From Collinsella provencensis (GTDB lineage: Bacteria > Actinomycetota > Coriobacteriia > Coriobacteriales > Coriobacteriaceae): a DNA stretch of 49,355 bases. The translations under genes were made by a program, and so were the position numbers. Location: NCBI RefSeq assembly GCF_900199705.1, contig NZ_LT904908.1, forward strand, positions 1,401,642-1,450,996, read 5' to 3'. Below, piece by piece: positions 25,930 through 33,339 of the stretch (position 1 is the stretch's first letter; each line of letters starts with the position of its first letter). A model generated the notes under the pieces. It was not told where the DNA came from. It saw nothing but the letters and a program-made list of their open reading frames with translations, and did no database searches.

Positions 25930-26384
25930 TGGTCCGCCGAATCGACATCATTTCAGACACGCATGGGCATCTGTCTCCGGAGCTGCTTGCGACAATTGAG
26001 GGCTGTGACCTGCTCATTCATGCGGGTGACATCACCAGCGAAAGCGACTGGGCAGAGCTCGAGGCAAGTGTGTCCGAGATTCGCGCCGTGCTGGGCAACA
26101 ACGACTGGTACTACGATTACGGCCCCGAGGTCGGTAAGATTAACACCTTCGTGTACGAGGGCGTGAGTTTTTCCGTATCGCATTATCACGAGATGCTTCC
26201 GATTTTGGAATCGGATGTGGCGGTATGCGGACATACGCATCGTGCAAAGATCGAGAAAGTCGGTCGCTGCATCGTTATCAATCCCGGTTCCGCTTCCTAT
26301 CCGCGCGGTGGTCGCGGTCCCACCATCGGCCGTTTGATGGTGGATAACGGGGTCGTGCTTTCGGCTCAAATCATCGACCTTTGA
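25929..26384 (+). CDS. YfcE/MJ0936-family phosphodiesterase
   Basis: Small metallophosphoesterase (151 aa) of the calcineurin-like fold. Metal ligands are in IISDTHGH, LIHAGDIT, LGNNDWY and VCGHTHRAK, followed by INPGSASYPRGG. The GNND block replaces the more usual GNCD. Substrate unknown; family members hydrolyse phosphodiesters in vitro. It starts inside the stop of the LytTR gene, so it belongs to the same transcript. A second family member lies at 45648. Confidence 0.9.
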   Translation: MVRRIDIISDTHGHLSPELLATIEGCDLLIHAGDITSESDWAELEASVSEIRAVLGNNDWYYDYGPEVGKINTFVYEGVSFSVSHYHEMLPILESDVAVCGHTHRAKIEKVGRCIVINPGSASYPRGGRGPTIGRLMVDNGVVLSAQIIDL

Positions 26385-26498
26385 TTGAGTTGTGTGCAAA
26401 AAGCGCACGACGAACGACGGAAATATGCTCCTTTGTAATGCCGTTGAGCTGCGGTTTTGCCTTGTTTACGCATTGCGAAAGAAAGTTGGAAAAAGTTC

Positions 26499-26528
26499 TT
26501 GCATAGAAGGACTGGCTCTGTGTATACT
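26499..26528 (+). promoter_or_regulatory. Promoter of tRNA-Asp
   Basis: TTGCAT (26499-26504), an 18-base spacer and TATACT (26523-26528) put the start about 20 bases before the tRNA. Confidence 0.75.
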
Positions 26529-26553
26529 AATCCCCGCAGCAGTTGCTGCACCT

Positions 26554-26631
<78 letters not shown>

Positions 26632-26640
26632 TTGCAAATA

Positions 26641-26667
26641 AAGCCTCGTCTTCGGACGGGGCTTTTT
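26641..26667 (+). terminator. Terminator of tRNA-Asp
   Basis: AAGCCTCGTC pairs with GACGGGGCTT (one G-T pair) around a TTCG loop and is followed by a T run. Confidence 0.85.
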
Positions 26668-26776
26668 GCATTTGATGCGGCTTTAGTTGGCTTTACCGGG
26701 GCTTTACATGCCCTGCGCGGCCTTGGGCTAAGATGGTGTGCATTGTGTCTGCACCCCGCGCTTTGAAAGGCGAACC

Positions 26777-27427
26777 ATGCAGGAAGCTTTTTTTGGTTTT
26801 ATCAGCCAGTTTGGCTACATCGCAATTGCCGGCCTGATTCTGTTCGAGAACATCTTCCCGCCCATTCCCAGCGAGTTGATTTTGCCGCTCTCGGGCTTTT
26901 TGGTGAGCAAGACCTCGATGACGTTGCCGTTGGTCATCGCCTTTGCAACCATCGGTTCGGTTGTGGGCGCCTACATTCTGTACGGATTCGGTCGCCTGCT
27001 CTCGCAGGAGCGCCTGGAGGGGTTTTTCGACACCAAGCTCATGCGCATGCTCGGGTTCCACTCCGACGACGTTGCCAAGGCGATCGGCTGGTTTGACCGT
27101 AAAGGGCAGATTGCCGTGCTCATTTGCCGCTGCGTCCCCGTGGTCCGCAGTCTGATTTCCATTCCTGCCGGCACGGCAAAGATGAACATGGTTCGTTTTG
27201 CCCTGTATACGCTTGTGGGTTCGCTTGCCTGGAACACTGTATTGTGCACGCTCGGCTTCTGGGCGGGCGACGCGTGGGAGGTCATTACGGCACAGGCGGA
27301 ATGGGTGTCCACTGCCGTGAAGGTCGCCATCGTCATCATCGGCCTGATCGTCGTGGCGTGGTGGATCAAGTTCCGCATCATTCCCGCGCGTGAGGAGCAG
27401 AAACGCCGCGACGCCGAGGGCAAGTAA
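26777..27427 (+). CDS. DedA-family membrane protein
   Basis: Membrane protein of 216 aa from the DedA/SNARE-associated superfamily, members of which flip lipid carriers such as undecaprenyl phosphate. It shows FENIFPPIPSELILPLSGF, the re-entrant segment with conserved Glu and Pro, and GQIAVLICRCVPVVRSLISIPAG with the conserved Arg residues. The final helix is at about 180-203, followed by a basic cytoplasmic tail. GAAAGG precedes ATG 26777. No partner gene is adjacent. Confidence 0.92.
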   Translation: MQEAFFGFISQFGYIAIAGLILFENIFPPIPSELILPLSGFLVSKTSMTLPLVIAFATIGSVVGAYILYGFGRLLSQERLEGFFDTKLMRMLGFHSDDVAKAIGWFDRKGQIAVLICRCVPVVRSLISIPAGTAKMNMVRFALYTLVGSLAWNTVLCTLGFWAGDAWEVITAQAEWVSTAVKVAIVIIGLIVVAWWIKFRIIPAREEQKRRDAEGK

Positions 27428-27517
27428 CGCCAGTTTGCAGGGCGATTTGCGGTCGCTTTAAGCGTTTCCTTGCGCTTGGTCGCAATCCGATGGTGCTCGA
27501 TGTCATGTTTGGAGAAG

Positions 27518-27557
27518 AAGACCGCGCCTCAATGACGAGATGCGGTCTTTTCGTTTT
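27518..27557 (+). terminator. Terminator after dedA, abutting repeat copy C
   Basis: AAGACCGC/GCGGTCTT closes a 16-base loop and is followed by TTCGTTTT. The T-tract runs directly into the repeat element at 27558. Confidence 0.75.
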
Positions 27558-27699
27558 CAAAAATGACGGAAATGCGCAATTCTATTCGAGCATGGCGAGT
27601 ATAGGCACATTTAATACTCGCTTTACCTGCGGATTTGCTACTAAAAATCGCTGTCTACTTAAAAAGACGGAAATGATTTATGCATTTCCGTCTTTTTTG
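27558..27699 (+). repeat. Nested-stem intergenic element, copy C
   Basis: 142 bp with 18-base terminal arms (27558-27575 with 27682-27699, 17 of 18 complementary). An inner stem GAGTA (27597-27601) with TACTT (27656-27660) encloses the core ACCTGCGGATTTG at 27625-27637. The right arm can instead pair perfectly for 15 bases with 27661-27675, forming a terminator-like hairpin with a T run. Confidence 0.8.
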
Positions 27700-27789
27700 G
27701 TTTGCTCGCTTTTGGGGCCCGCTTGGCATCGACGGGGTGCTTGCTCGCTTGGCGCCGGCGGGGCGTTCCGTCAGCCCCGCACGTTCGCC

Positions 27790-28110
27790 TTACAGGCGTG
27801 CCTCGAGGTCTGCCTTGAGCTTTGCCTTGGGCAGCGCGCCGACTGAACGGAAGATCTCCTCACCGTCTTTAAACAGCACGAGGGTGGGGATGGACATGAC
27901 GCCGAACTTCATAGCGAGTTCTTGGTTGTCATCGACGTTGCACTTCGCAACGACCATGCGGCCCTCGAGTTCGTCTGCAAGCTCATCCACGATGGGAGAG
28001 AGTGCGCGGCACGGACCGCACCACGGAGCCCAGAAGTCAACGAGTACCGGAGCGTCGTTGGAAACGACGGAATCGAAGGTTTCGGCAGTGAGGGTGGAAA
28101 TATTGGCCAT
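27790..28110 (-). CDS. trxA: Thioredoxin
   Basis: Cytoplasmic disulfide reductase of 106 aa. The active site is DFWAPWCGPCRALSP (about residue 31) and the cis-Pro is in VMSIPTLVLFKDG. Length is typical. AAGGAGG is seven bases before ATG 28110, which decides against the longer frame to 28155. The upstream flank holds GGGTATAAC (minus strand, 28167-28175), which also occurs upstream of the universal stress protein gene. It diverges from the unknown gene at 28242. Confidence 0.96.
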   Translation of the reverse strand: MANISTLTAETFDSVVSNDAPVLVDFWAPWCGPCRALSPIVDELADELEGRMVVAKCNVDDNQELAMKFGVMSIPTLVLFKDGEEIFRSVGALPKAKLKADLEARL

Positions 28111-28241
28111 GGGAGCCTCCTTGTAAAGTCCCTCGTCCAGGTGAGGGATACTCATCTATCGCGGTTGTTATACCCACGCGATGGCATGCATTTCATGGCA
28201 GGGTAAAATGTTTGAGAGAAACACGGTGACAAGGAGCCCTG

Positions 28242-28793
28242 GTGTATACGACGACCGAGCATAAAGGGGCGCTGGCTGCGGCCGCAGCGCAAGAGCTTGC
28301 GGGATTGGAAAAGCGCGGCGTTATGATGGCGGGCAATGCGTTCTCGCCCGTGGTGCTGGTGAAAGGCGTGCTGAACGAGGCAGAGCGAGCCGGGGCGGAG
28401 CTGCTTTCCGGCGCCGATGGGGAAGCCCTGCGCTCTGCGCTTTCGGCAATCGGCTGGGCGCCGCAGGATTTTTGCGTACTTTCGGCCGTGGACGCGGAGG
28501 GCGCGGCACTTCCCGTCGAGTTGTTCCGCGAGGCGCTCGAGGCGTTGGATTCCGAGGCCGTCGTACTGCTCGATAACGCCGCGGCTGAATTGATGCGCGA
28601 GGCTTACGCAGACGGTTTGGCGATCATCGAGGACTTCGACACGGCGATGCTCATGCCGGGGTTGGTTGCGTCAGTGCTTGGACGTCGTGTGCTGGCGCTC
28701 GGCGGCTTTGAGGCGGCGCTTGCCGCACCGGCGGAGAAACAGCGCATGTGGGCGTATCTCAAGCAGCTCCCGCCGTTGGGCGCGCCGTACTAA
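28242..28793 (+). CDS. Unknown protein, possibly a degenerate uracil-DNA-glycosylase-fold protein
   Basis: 183 aa, soluble, Ala/Leu/Glu-rich, no signal peptide or membrane segment. GTG 28242 follows AAGGAG with a 5-base gap. I do not recognise a family with certainty. The order of elements resembles the UDG-4 fold: a strand (FSPVVLVKGVLNEAE), then GADGEALRSALSAIGWAPQD followed by a strand, then a helix and strand (ALEALDSEAVVLLDNAAAEL). It lacks the GEAPG active-site motif, the HP motif and the Fe-S cysteines, so it would not be a working glycosylase. It diverges from trxA. Confidence 0.6.
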   Translation: MYTTTEHKGALAAAAAQELAGLEKRGVMMAGNAFSPVVLVKGVLNEAERAGAELLSGADGEALRSALSAIGWAPQDFCVLSAVDAEGAALPVELFREALEALDSEAVVLLDNAAAELMREAYADGLAIIEDFDTAMLMPGLVASVLGRRVLALGGFEAALAAPAEKQRMWAYLKQLPPLGAPY

Positions 28794-28901
28794 AGCGGCG
28801 CAACTGCTCGCCTTACATTGCTGAAAGGTTGTGCTTTTGGCTGATCGAGCGCTCGGCAAGGCGGGATAATGATGGCGTGCTTTACGAGGGGAGACGGGTC
28901 C

Positions 28902-29576
28902 ATGGCGCGTATTTTCGTGGTCGAAGACGATACGGCGATCCGCAACGAGGTCATCGAGGTGCTGGAGCGGCAGGGCTTCGAGGTCTCGTATTGCCTGACG
29001 TTCGAGCGTGCGGTTGAGGACATCTTGCTTGCCCGTCCCGATCTCGTATTGCTCGACCTGACGCTTCCGGGGACCGACGGGCAGCTCATCTGTCGCGAGC
29101 TCCGTCAACAGTCGGATCTTCCGATTATCGTGCTCACCTCGCGCGTGACCGAGGTCGACGAGGTCATGAGTATGACCATGGGTGCGGACGACTTCATTCC
29201 CAAGCCCTATAGTGCTCGCGTGCTCGTGGCGCGCATCCAGGCGCTTTTGCGTCGCATTCAGGGCGCGGGTGATGCTGGCCGCGTTATAGAGCACAACGGC
29301 CTCTCACTCGATTTGTCGCGTTCGCTTGCCACCTCAACTGAAACGGGGGCGTCGGTCGAGCTCACCAAAAACGAGATGCGCATCCTTTCGCTGCTCATGA
29401 GCCATGCCGGTGCGATTGTGAGCCGTGAGGCCATCATGCGTGACCTATGGGATTCGGATGCCTTCGTGGATGACAATACGCTCACGGTGAATATCAACCG
29501 CCTGCGCGCCACGCTGGAAAGGATCGGCGTGACGGGTTATCTCTCAACACATCGAGGTCGCGGGTATTCGGTATAG
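28902..29576 (+). CDS. OmpR/PhoB-family response regulator
   Basis: DNA-binding regulator of 224 aa. The receiver domain has IFVVEDDTAIRNE, phosphoacceptor Asp in VLLDLTLPGTDG and Lys in DDFIPKPYSARVL. The winged-helix domain (about 125-224) ends in YLSTHRGRGYSV. ATG 28902 has GAGGGGA upstream. It lies nine bases before a BceS-like kinase and should be its partner. Targets are unknown; no ABC transporter of the BceAB type is nearby. Confidence 0.93.
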   Translation: MARIFVVEDDTAIRNEVIEVLERQGFEVSYCLTFERAVEDILLARPDLVLLDLTLPGTDGQLICRELRQQSDLPIIVLTSRVTEVDEVMSMTMGADDFIPKPYSARVLVARIQALLRRIQGAGDAGRVIEHNGLSLDLSRSLATSTETGASVELTKNEMRILSLLMSHAGAIVSREAIMRDLWDSDAFVDDNTLTVNINRLRATLERIGVTGYLSTHRGRGYSV

Positions 29577-29584
29577 GGGGTGCC

Positions 29585-30649
29585 ATGGGGCCGTTAACGT
29601 ACCTTGCATCGCTGCGGACTGCGCTTGTGTGCGAACTTATCGCTACCGCGCTCGTTGCCTTTCTGCTTTTGGTGGGCGGTGTCGGCATTGAAATCGTGTT
29701 GCTTGTCGTTGCAATCATGCTCGCGTCGTTTTTGGGGATTGTTGCGTTGGAATACAACCGCAGGCGTCCGTTTTACGGCGATTTGGCAAGCGTGCGTGAA
29801 GGCGTTGAGCATCCGCAGTGGTTTTTCGAGATGGTCGAGGAGCCGGATTATCTTGAGGGACAGCTTGCGTACGATGCGCTGAGGGCGATCGCCAAGGCCG
29901 CAAACGATGATGCGGCAACGTATCGAAGACAGGTGGAAGAATACCGCGATTACATCGAGACGTGGGTCCACGAGGCCAAGTCCCCGCTTGCTGCAGCGCA
30001 TCTCATGCTCGAAAACCTGGCAGAGGGCGTTCCGGCAGACGAGGAAGGCGAGCAGCTTCTGGCAAAGACCGAAGCGTTGGGTGAGGAATTCGACCGCGTG
30101 GAGGGGTATATCGAGCAGGCGCTGTATTATGCGCGTTCGGAGTCGGTCGATCGCGATTATCTCATTCGCCCGTATGAGCTCAAACAGCTTGTGGGTGATG
30201 CGGTCCGTGCCAATGCGCGCACGCTTATCGCCGCACATGTGGCGCCGTTTCGCGTCGACTTGGGTAAGACCGTGTTCACCGACGAGAAGTGGATGGTGTT
30301 CATCCTCGGGCAGCTGATTCAGAACAGTGCGAAGTATGCGAGCAGTTCGGGCGCGGAAATCGTGTTTTCGGGAGCGCTTATCGACCGCGGCCTTTCGAGC
30401 GAGCGTATCGAGCTCGAGGTACGAGACAACGGTTGCGGCATCCCCCAAGCCGACTTGCCCCGCGTGTTCGACCGCGGTTTTACCGGAGAGCGCGGCAGGA
30501 CGGGCAAGCGTTCTACAGGCATTGGGTTATACCTGGTAAAACGCCTGTGCGACAAGATGGGACTCGGCGTGCGCGCCGATTCGCGCGAAGGTGAGTTCTT
30601 TGCCGTGACGATTAGTTTTCCCACCAACAAGATGCATTATTTCGAGTAA
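29585..30649 (+). CDS. BceS-like intramembrane-sensing histidine kinase
   Basis: Sensor kinase of 354 aa with two adjacent transmembrane helices (about 13-35 and 39-57) and almost no extracellular loop, the layout of intramembrane-sensing kinases. The phosphoacceptor is in YIETWVHEAKSPLAAAHLML (about 130), the N box is QLIQNSAKYA, the G1 box is DNGCGIP and the G2 region is GIGLYLVKRLCDKMG. In related bacteria this class detects cell-wall antibiotics through a BceAB-type ABC transporter, which is absent here. A repeat element follows 56 bases after the stop. Confidence 0.9.
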   Translation: MGPLTYLASLRTALVCELIATALVAFLLLVGGVGIEIVLLVVAIMLASFLGIVALEYNRRRPFYGDLASVREGVEHPQWFFEMVEEPDYLEGQLAYDALRAIAKAANDDAATYRRQVEEYRDYIETWVHEAKSPLAAAHLMLENLAEGVPADEEGEQLLAKTEALGEEFDRVEGYIEQALYYARSESVDRDYLIRPYELKQLVGDAVRANARTLIAAHVAPFRVDLGKTVFTDEKWMVFILGQLIQNSAKYASSSGAEIVFSGALIDRGLSSERIELEVRDNGCGIPQADLPRVFDRGFTGERGRTGKRSTGIGLYLVKRLCDKMGLGVRADSREGEFFAVTISFPTNKMHYFE

Positions 30650-30705
30650 TTGTTTGGAATAACTTTTCGCGTGGAGGGGCGGCTTTGTTGCTCGCTCGTC
30701 CCGAA

Positions 30706-30858
30706 ATGCACAACGAAGTAGGGTTTGCGTACAGTTTGGGCGATTTGGAGAGTAGAGGCGAAGTTCACAAGCGTGCGACCTGCGGTTTTGTTTTCAATAA
30801 ATCGCTGTCTACTCGGGAAAACCTGGTCGTTGTACGAAAACCCTATCTCGTCGTGCAT
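30706..30858 (+). repeat. Nested-stem intergenic element, copy B
   Basis: 153 bp with 28-base terminal arms (30706-30733 with 30831-30858, 24 of 28 complementary). The inner stem GAGTAGA (30750-30756) with TCTACTC (30808-30814) is perfect, and the core ACCTGCGGTTTTG is at 30778-30790. It shares GTTTGGGCGATT with copy A. Confidence 0.8.
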
Positions 30859-30952
30859 CATACGTTCTTTCAACTTTGTAATAGAGCCGTTTGACCTTAT
30901 AGCTCTGTTCCATCATTCAAGTGGGCAAATGCAGGGAACATTGAGATGACGC

Positions 30953-31030
30953 AAAAAGCCCCGACATTATGCCTCAGAGCGATTTCTGAGCCGTGGGCTC
31001 AGCTGAGCGAAGAGGCGTAATGCCGGGGCC
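30953..31030 (-). terminator. Large branched terminator of the universal stress protein gene
   Basis: On the minus strand GGCCCCGGCATTACGCCTC pairs with GAGGCATAATGTCGGGGC before TTTTT. The interior folds into two small stems (CTCAGA/TCTGAG and GCTCAGCTGAGC), giving a three-way shape. It begins about 44 bases after the stop codon. Confidence 0.85.
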
Positions 31031-31073
31031 TGGGTACGTGAGAACGTACTCAACGTTCTCGCTGGAAGTGAAC

Positions 31074-31511
31074 CTACTTGACGACCAGGATGTCGCAGTC
31101 GGTGTTGCGCAGCAGGAACGTGGAGATGGAGCCCAACAGCGCGTATTTGATGGACGAAAGACCGCGTGCGCCGCACAGCACCAGATCGGGCTTTACCACG
31201 TCGAGCATCTCATCCTTAAGCGTTTCGCGAATGCGACCGGCGCGAATCATGACCTCGACCGACGGGATAGCGGGATTCGCCTTGGCCTCCTCGATCTGGG
31301 CGGCAATGGAGTTGGTGAACGCATCCTGCAGGCCCTGAATGAGGTCGGCGGGGTAGGAGCCCGCGGACTCGAGCGCGGTCGAGTCGATAACATGACCCAC
31401 CACGAGGGCGGCGCCGTTGTTCGCGGCGACCTTGATGGCGCGGGCGAGGACGAAATCCTGCTGCTCGGTGCCGTCAAGAGAAACAAATATCTTGGAATAA
31501 CCCTCGTGCAT
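31074..31511 (-). CDS. Universal stress protein (UspA family)
   Basis: Soluble nucleotide-binding stress protein of 145 aa. The N-terminal strand is KIFVSLDGTEQQDFVLARA and the ATP-binding loop is GARGLSSIKYALLGSISTFLLRN, with the G-x2-G-x9-G pattern. AAGGAGG lies just before ATG 31511. GGGTATAAC occurs 66 bases upstream. It is monocistronic, with its own terminator, and diverges from uppP. Confidence 0.93.
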   Translation of the reverse strand: MHEGYSKIFVSLDGTEQQDFVLARAIKVAANNGAALVVGHVIDSTALESAGSYPADLIQGLQDAFTNSIAAQIEEAKANPAIPSVEVMIRAGRIRETLKDEMLDVVKPDLVLCGARGLSSIKYALLGSISTFLLRNTDCDILVVK

Positions 31512-31783
31512 AACAGCCTCCTTGGCTAAGGGGCGAGGTCCGTGTACCCCGCCGCATGCTGCTTTACCTTGCCACAGTTATACCCATATAGAGGTAGGAA
31601 ATAAGAGAGATGCCGCAAACGGTTCGCTTTTTAGGTGTAACGGAGTGGTACGGGGGATAATAGGGCAGTTAGCGTGCGATGGCGCATGCATGTTGAACTG
31701 TTTTGCATCGAATGGTTTGCCGAGTGGGCGTTTGCGTGATGCCCCGCGTGTTTTCAAATTCGTTTTGAGGCTAGGAGTCGTTC

Positions 31784-32725
31784 ATGGATATCGTCGAGTT
31801 GCTTAAAGCCGCCCTGTTCGGAGTGGTTGAGGGCATTACGGAATGGCTGCCCATTTCATCGACCGGCCACATGATTTTGCTGGACGAATTCGTTACGCTC
31901 AACGTGAGTGAGAACTTTTGGAATATGTTCCTCGTGGTCATTCAGCTCGGCGCCATCTTGGCGGTGTGTGTGCTGTTCATTCGCGATTTGCTGCCTTTCG
32001 GTTTTGGCAAAAACGCCGAGGAGCGCAGGAGCACGTGGAACCTATGGGGCAAGATCGTGCTCGGTTGCATTCCCGCGGCGGCAATCGGCATCCCGCTCGA
32101 CGACTTTATGGAGGAGCACCTCTACAATGCCTGGGTGGTGGCTGCCGCGCTGGTGGTTTATGGCATTGCTTTTATCGTGATCGAGAGCTGGCGTGCAAGG
32201 AGGCTCGCTTCGTCTGTCGCGTCTGGGAAAGCGCTTCCCGGCGCTCGGCCTGCTGGCGCGCATTTCGCTGCGCCTGCTCCCATGGCTGCCACCGAGTCCG
32301 CTACGGGCGGCGACTTCGGTTCCATTTCCACGCTCGACGAGCTCTCGTGGAAAACCGCCCTCGGTATCGGATGTTTCCAAGTGCTCTCGCTCATCCCTGG
32401 CACGTCGCGTTCCGGTTCCACCATCATCGGCGGCTTGCTGCTCGGTTGCACGCGCTCGGTTGCTGCCAAGTTCACGTTTTTCCTGGCCATCCCCGTGATG
32501 TTCGGCGCGAGCTTCCTCAAGCTCGTGAAGTTCTTCTTCAAGGGCGGCGTGTTTGGCACAAGTGAGCTCGCCATCCTGGGTGTGGGCTGCACTGTGGCGT
32601 TTGTGGTTTCGCTCGTTGCGATCAAGTGGCTCATGGGCTTTGTCCGTCGTCACGATTTCAAGCCCTTCGGCGTATACCGCATCGTCCTGGGCATCGCCGT
32701 GCTCGCATATTTCATACTGGTGTAA
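31784..32725 (+). CDS. uppP: Undecaprenyl-diphosphatase
   Basis: Membrane phosphatase that recycles the lipid carrier for peptidoglycan synthesis; some members confer bacitracin resistance. The active-site blocks are EGITEWLPISSTGHMIL (about 16) and LIPGTSRSGSTIIGGLLLG (about 205). About eight hydrophobic segments. A polar, Ala/Pro-rich insert of about 45 residues (about 145-190) between helices lengthens the protein to 313 aa against about 270 for many homologues. The 272-base gap to the stress gene has no other gene. Confidence 0.95.
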   Translation: MDIVELLKAALFGVVEGITEWLPISSTGHMILLDEFVTLNVSENFWNMFLVVIQLGAILAVCVLFIRDLLPFGFGKNAEERRSTWNLWGKIVLGCIPAAAIGIPLDDFMEEHLYNAWVVAAALVVYGIAFIVIESWRARRLASSVASGKALPGARPAGAHFAAPAPMAATESATGGDFGSISTLDELSWKTALGIGCFQVLSLIPGTSRSGSTIIGGLLLGCTRSVAAKFTFFLAIPVMFGASFLKLVKFFFKGGVFGTSELAILGVGCTVAFVVSLVAIKWLMGFVRRHDFKPFGVYRIVLGIAVLAYFILV

Positions 32726-32840
32726 ACACGAGTAAGGGGCAACGCGCGCAAAGAGCGGCGCCCACGGAAGGCAGCGCGCCCGGCGGGGATGCGGCTCGCT
32801 TTTGGAATGCGGCAAAACGTAATGGATGGGGTGTCAAACC

Positions 32841-33182
32841 GTGAACATTCAAATCTTTGGAACCAAGAAAAGCTTCGACACCAAAAAGGCGCAGCGTTAC
32901 TTCAAGGAGCGCCGCATCAAGGTGCAGTTTATCGACCTGCGTGAAAAGGAAATGAGCAAAGGCGAGCTCGAGAGCGTGATGCGCGCGGTTGGCGGCATCG
33001 AGGCTCTCGTGGACGAAAAAGCCAAGGATCAGGACACCGTAGCGCTCATCACCTATCTTGCGAGCAGTCAAAAGTTCGAGAAGCTTTTGGAGAATCAGCA
33101 GGTTTTGCGCGAGCCGATCGTGCGCAACGGACGACAGGCGACGGTCGGCTACTGCCCTGACGTGTGGAAGATTTGGGAATAG
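32841..33182 (+). CDS. ArsC/Spx-like thioredoxin-fold protein lacking the catalytic Cys
   Basis: 113 aa in the arsenate reductase-like (ArsC/Spx/YffB) family. The N-terminus IQIFGTKKSFDTKKAQRYF aligns with the family start where a redox Cys or CxxC normally lies; here those positions are Ser/Phe/Thr. The C-terminal REPIVRNGRQATVGY matches the family's RPIV strand. Redox catalysis by the usual mechanism is therefore unlikely, and a binding or regulatory role is possible. GTG 32841 follows GGATGGGG. The only Cys is near the C-terminus (GYCPDVW). Confidence 0.8.
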   Translation: MNIQIFGTKKSFDTKKAQRYFKERRIKVQFIDLREKEMSKGELESVMRAVGGIEALVDEKAKDQDTVALITYLASSQKFEKLLENQQVLREPIVRNGRQATVGYCPDVWKIWE

Positions 33183-33229
33183 GCCTCTATCTGCTCAAAA
33201 AAATGGTGTTCCACCATACAAATAATGCG

Positions 33230-33258
33230 TTGCCAACCGTAAAAAAGTGATTCATACT
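33230..33258 (+). promoter_or_regulatory. Candidate promoter of the second LPXTG gene
   Basis: TTGCCA, a 17-base spacer and CATACT (33253-33258), located 82 bases before the start codon in an AT-rich pocket. Confidence 0.5.
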
Positions 33259-33339
33259 TAGAGGACTCCACTTGTGGCTTTGCCGCAAACGTACCAGAAC
33301 CGCAGCCATCCCTCAGGGAGGCAAAACCAAGGAGGAACC

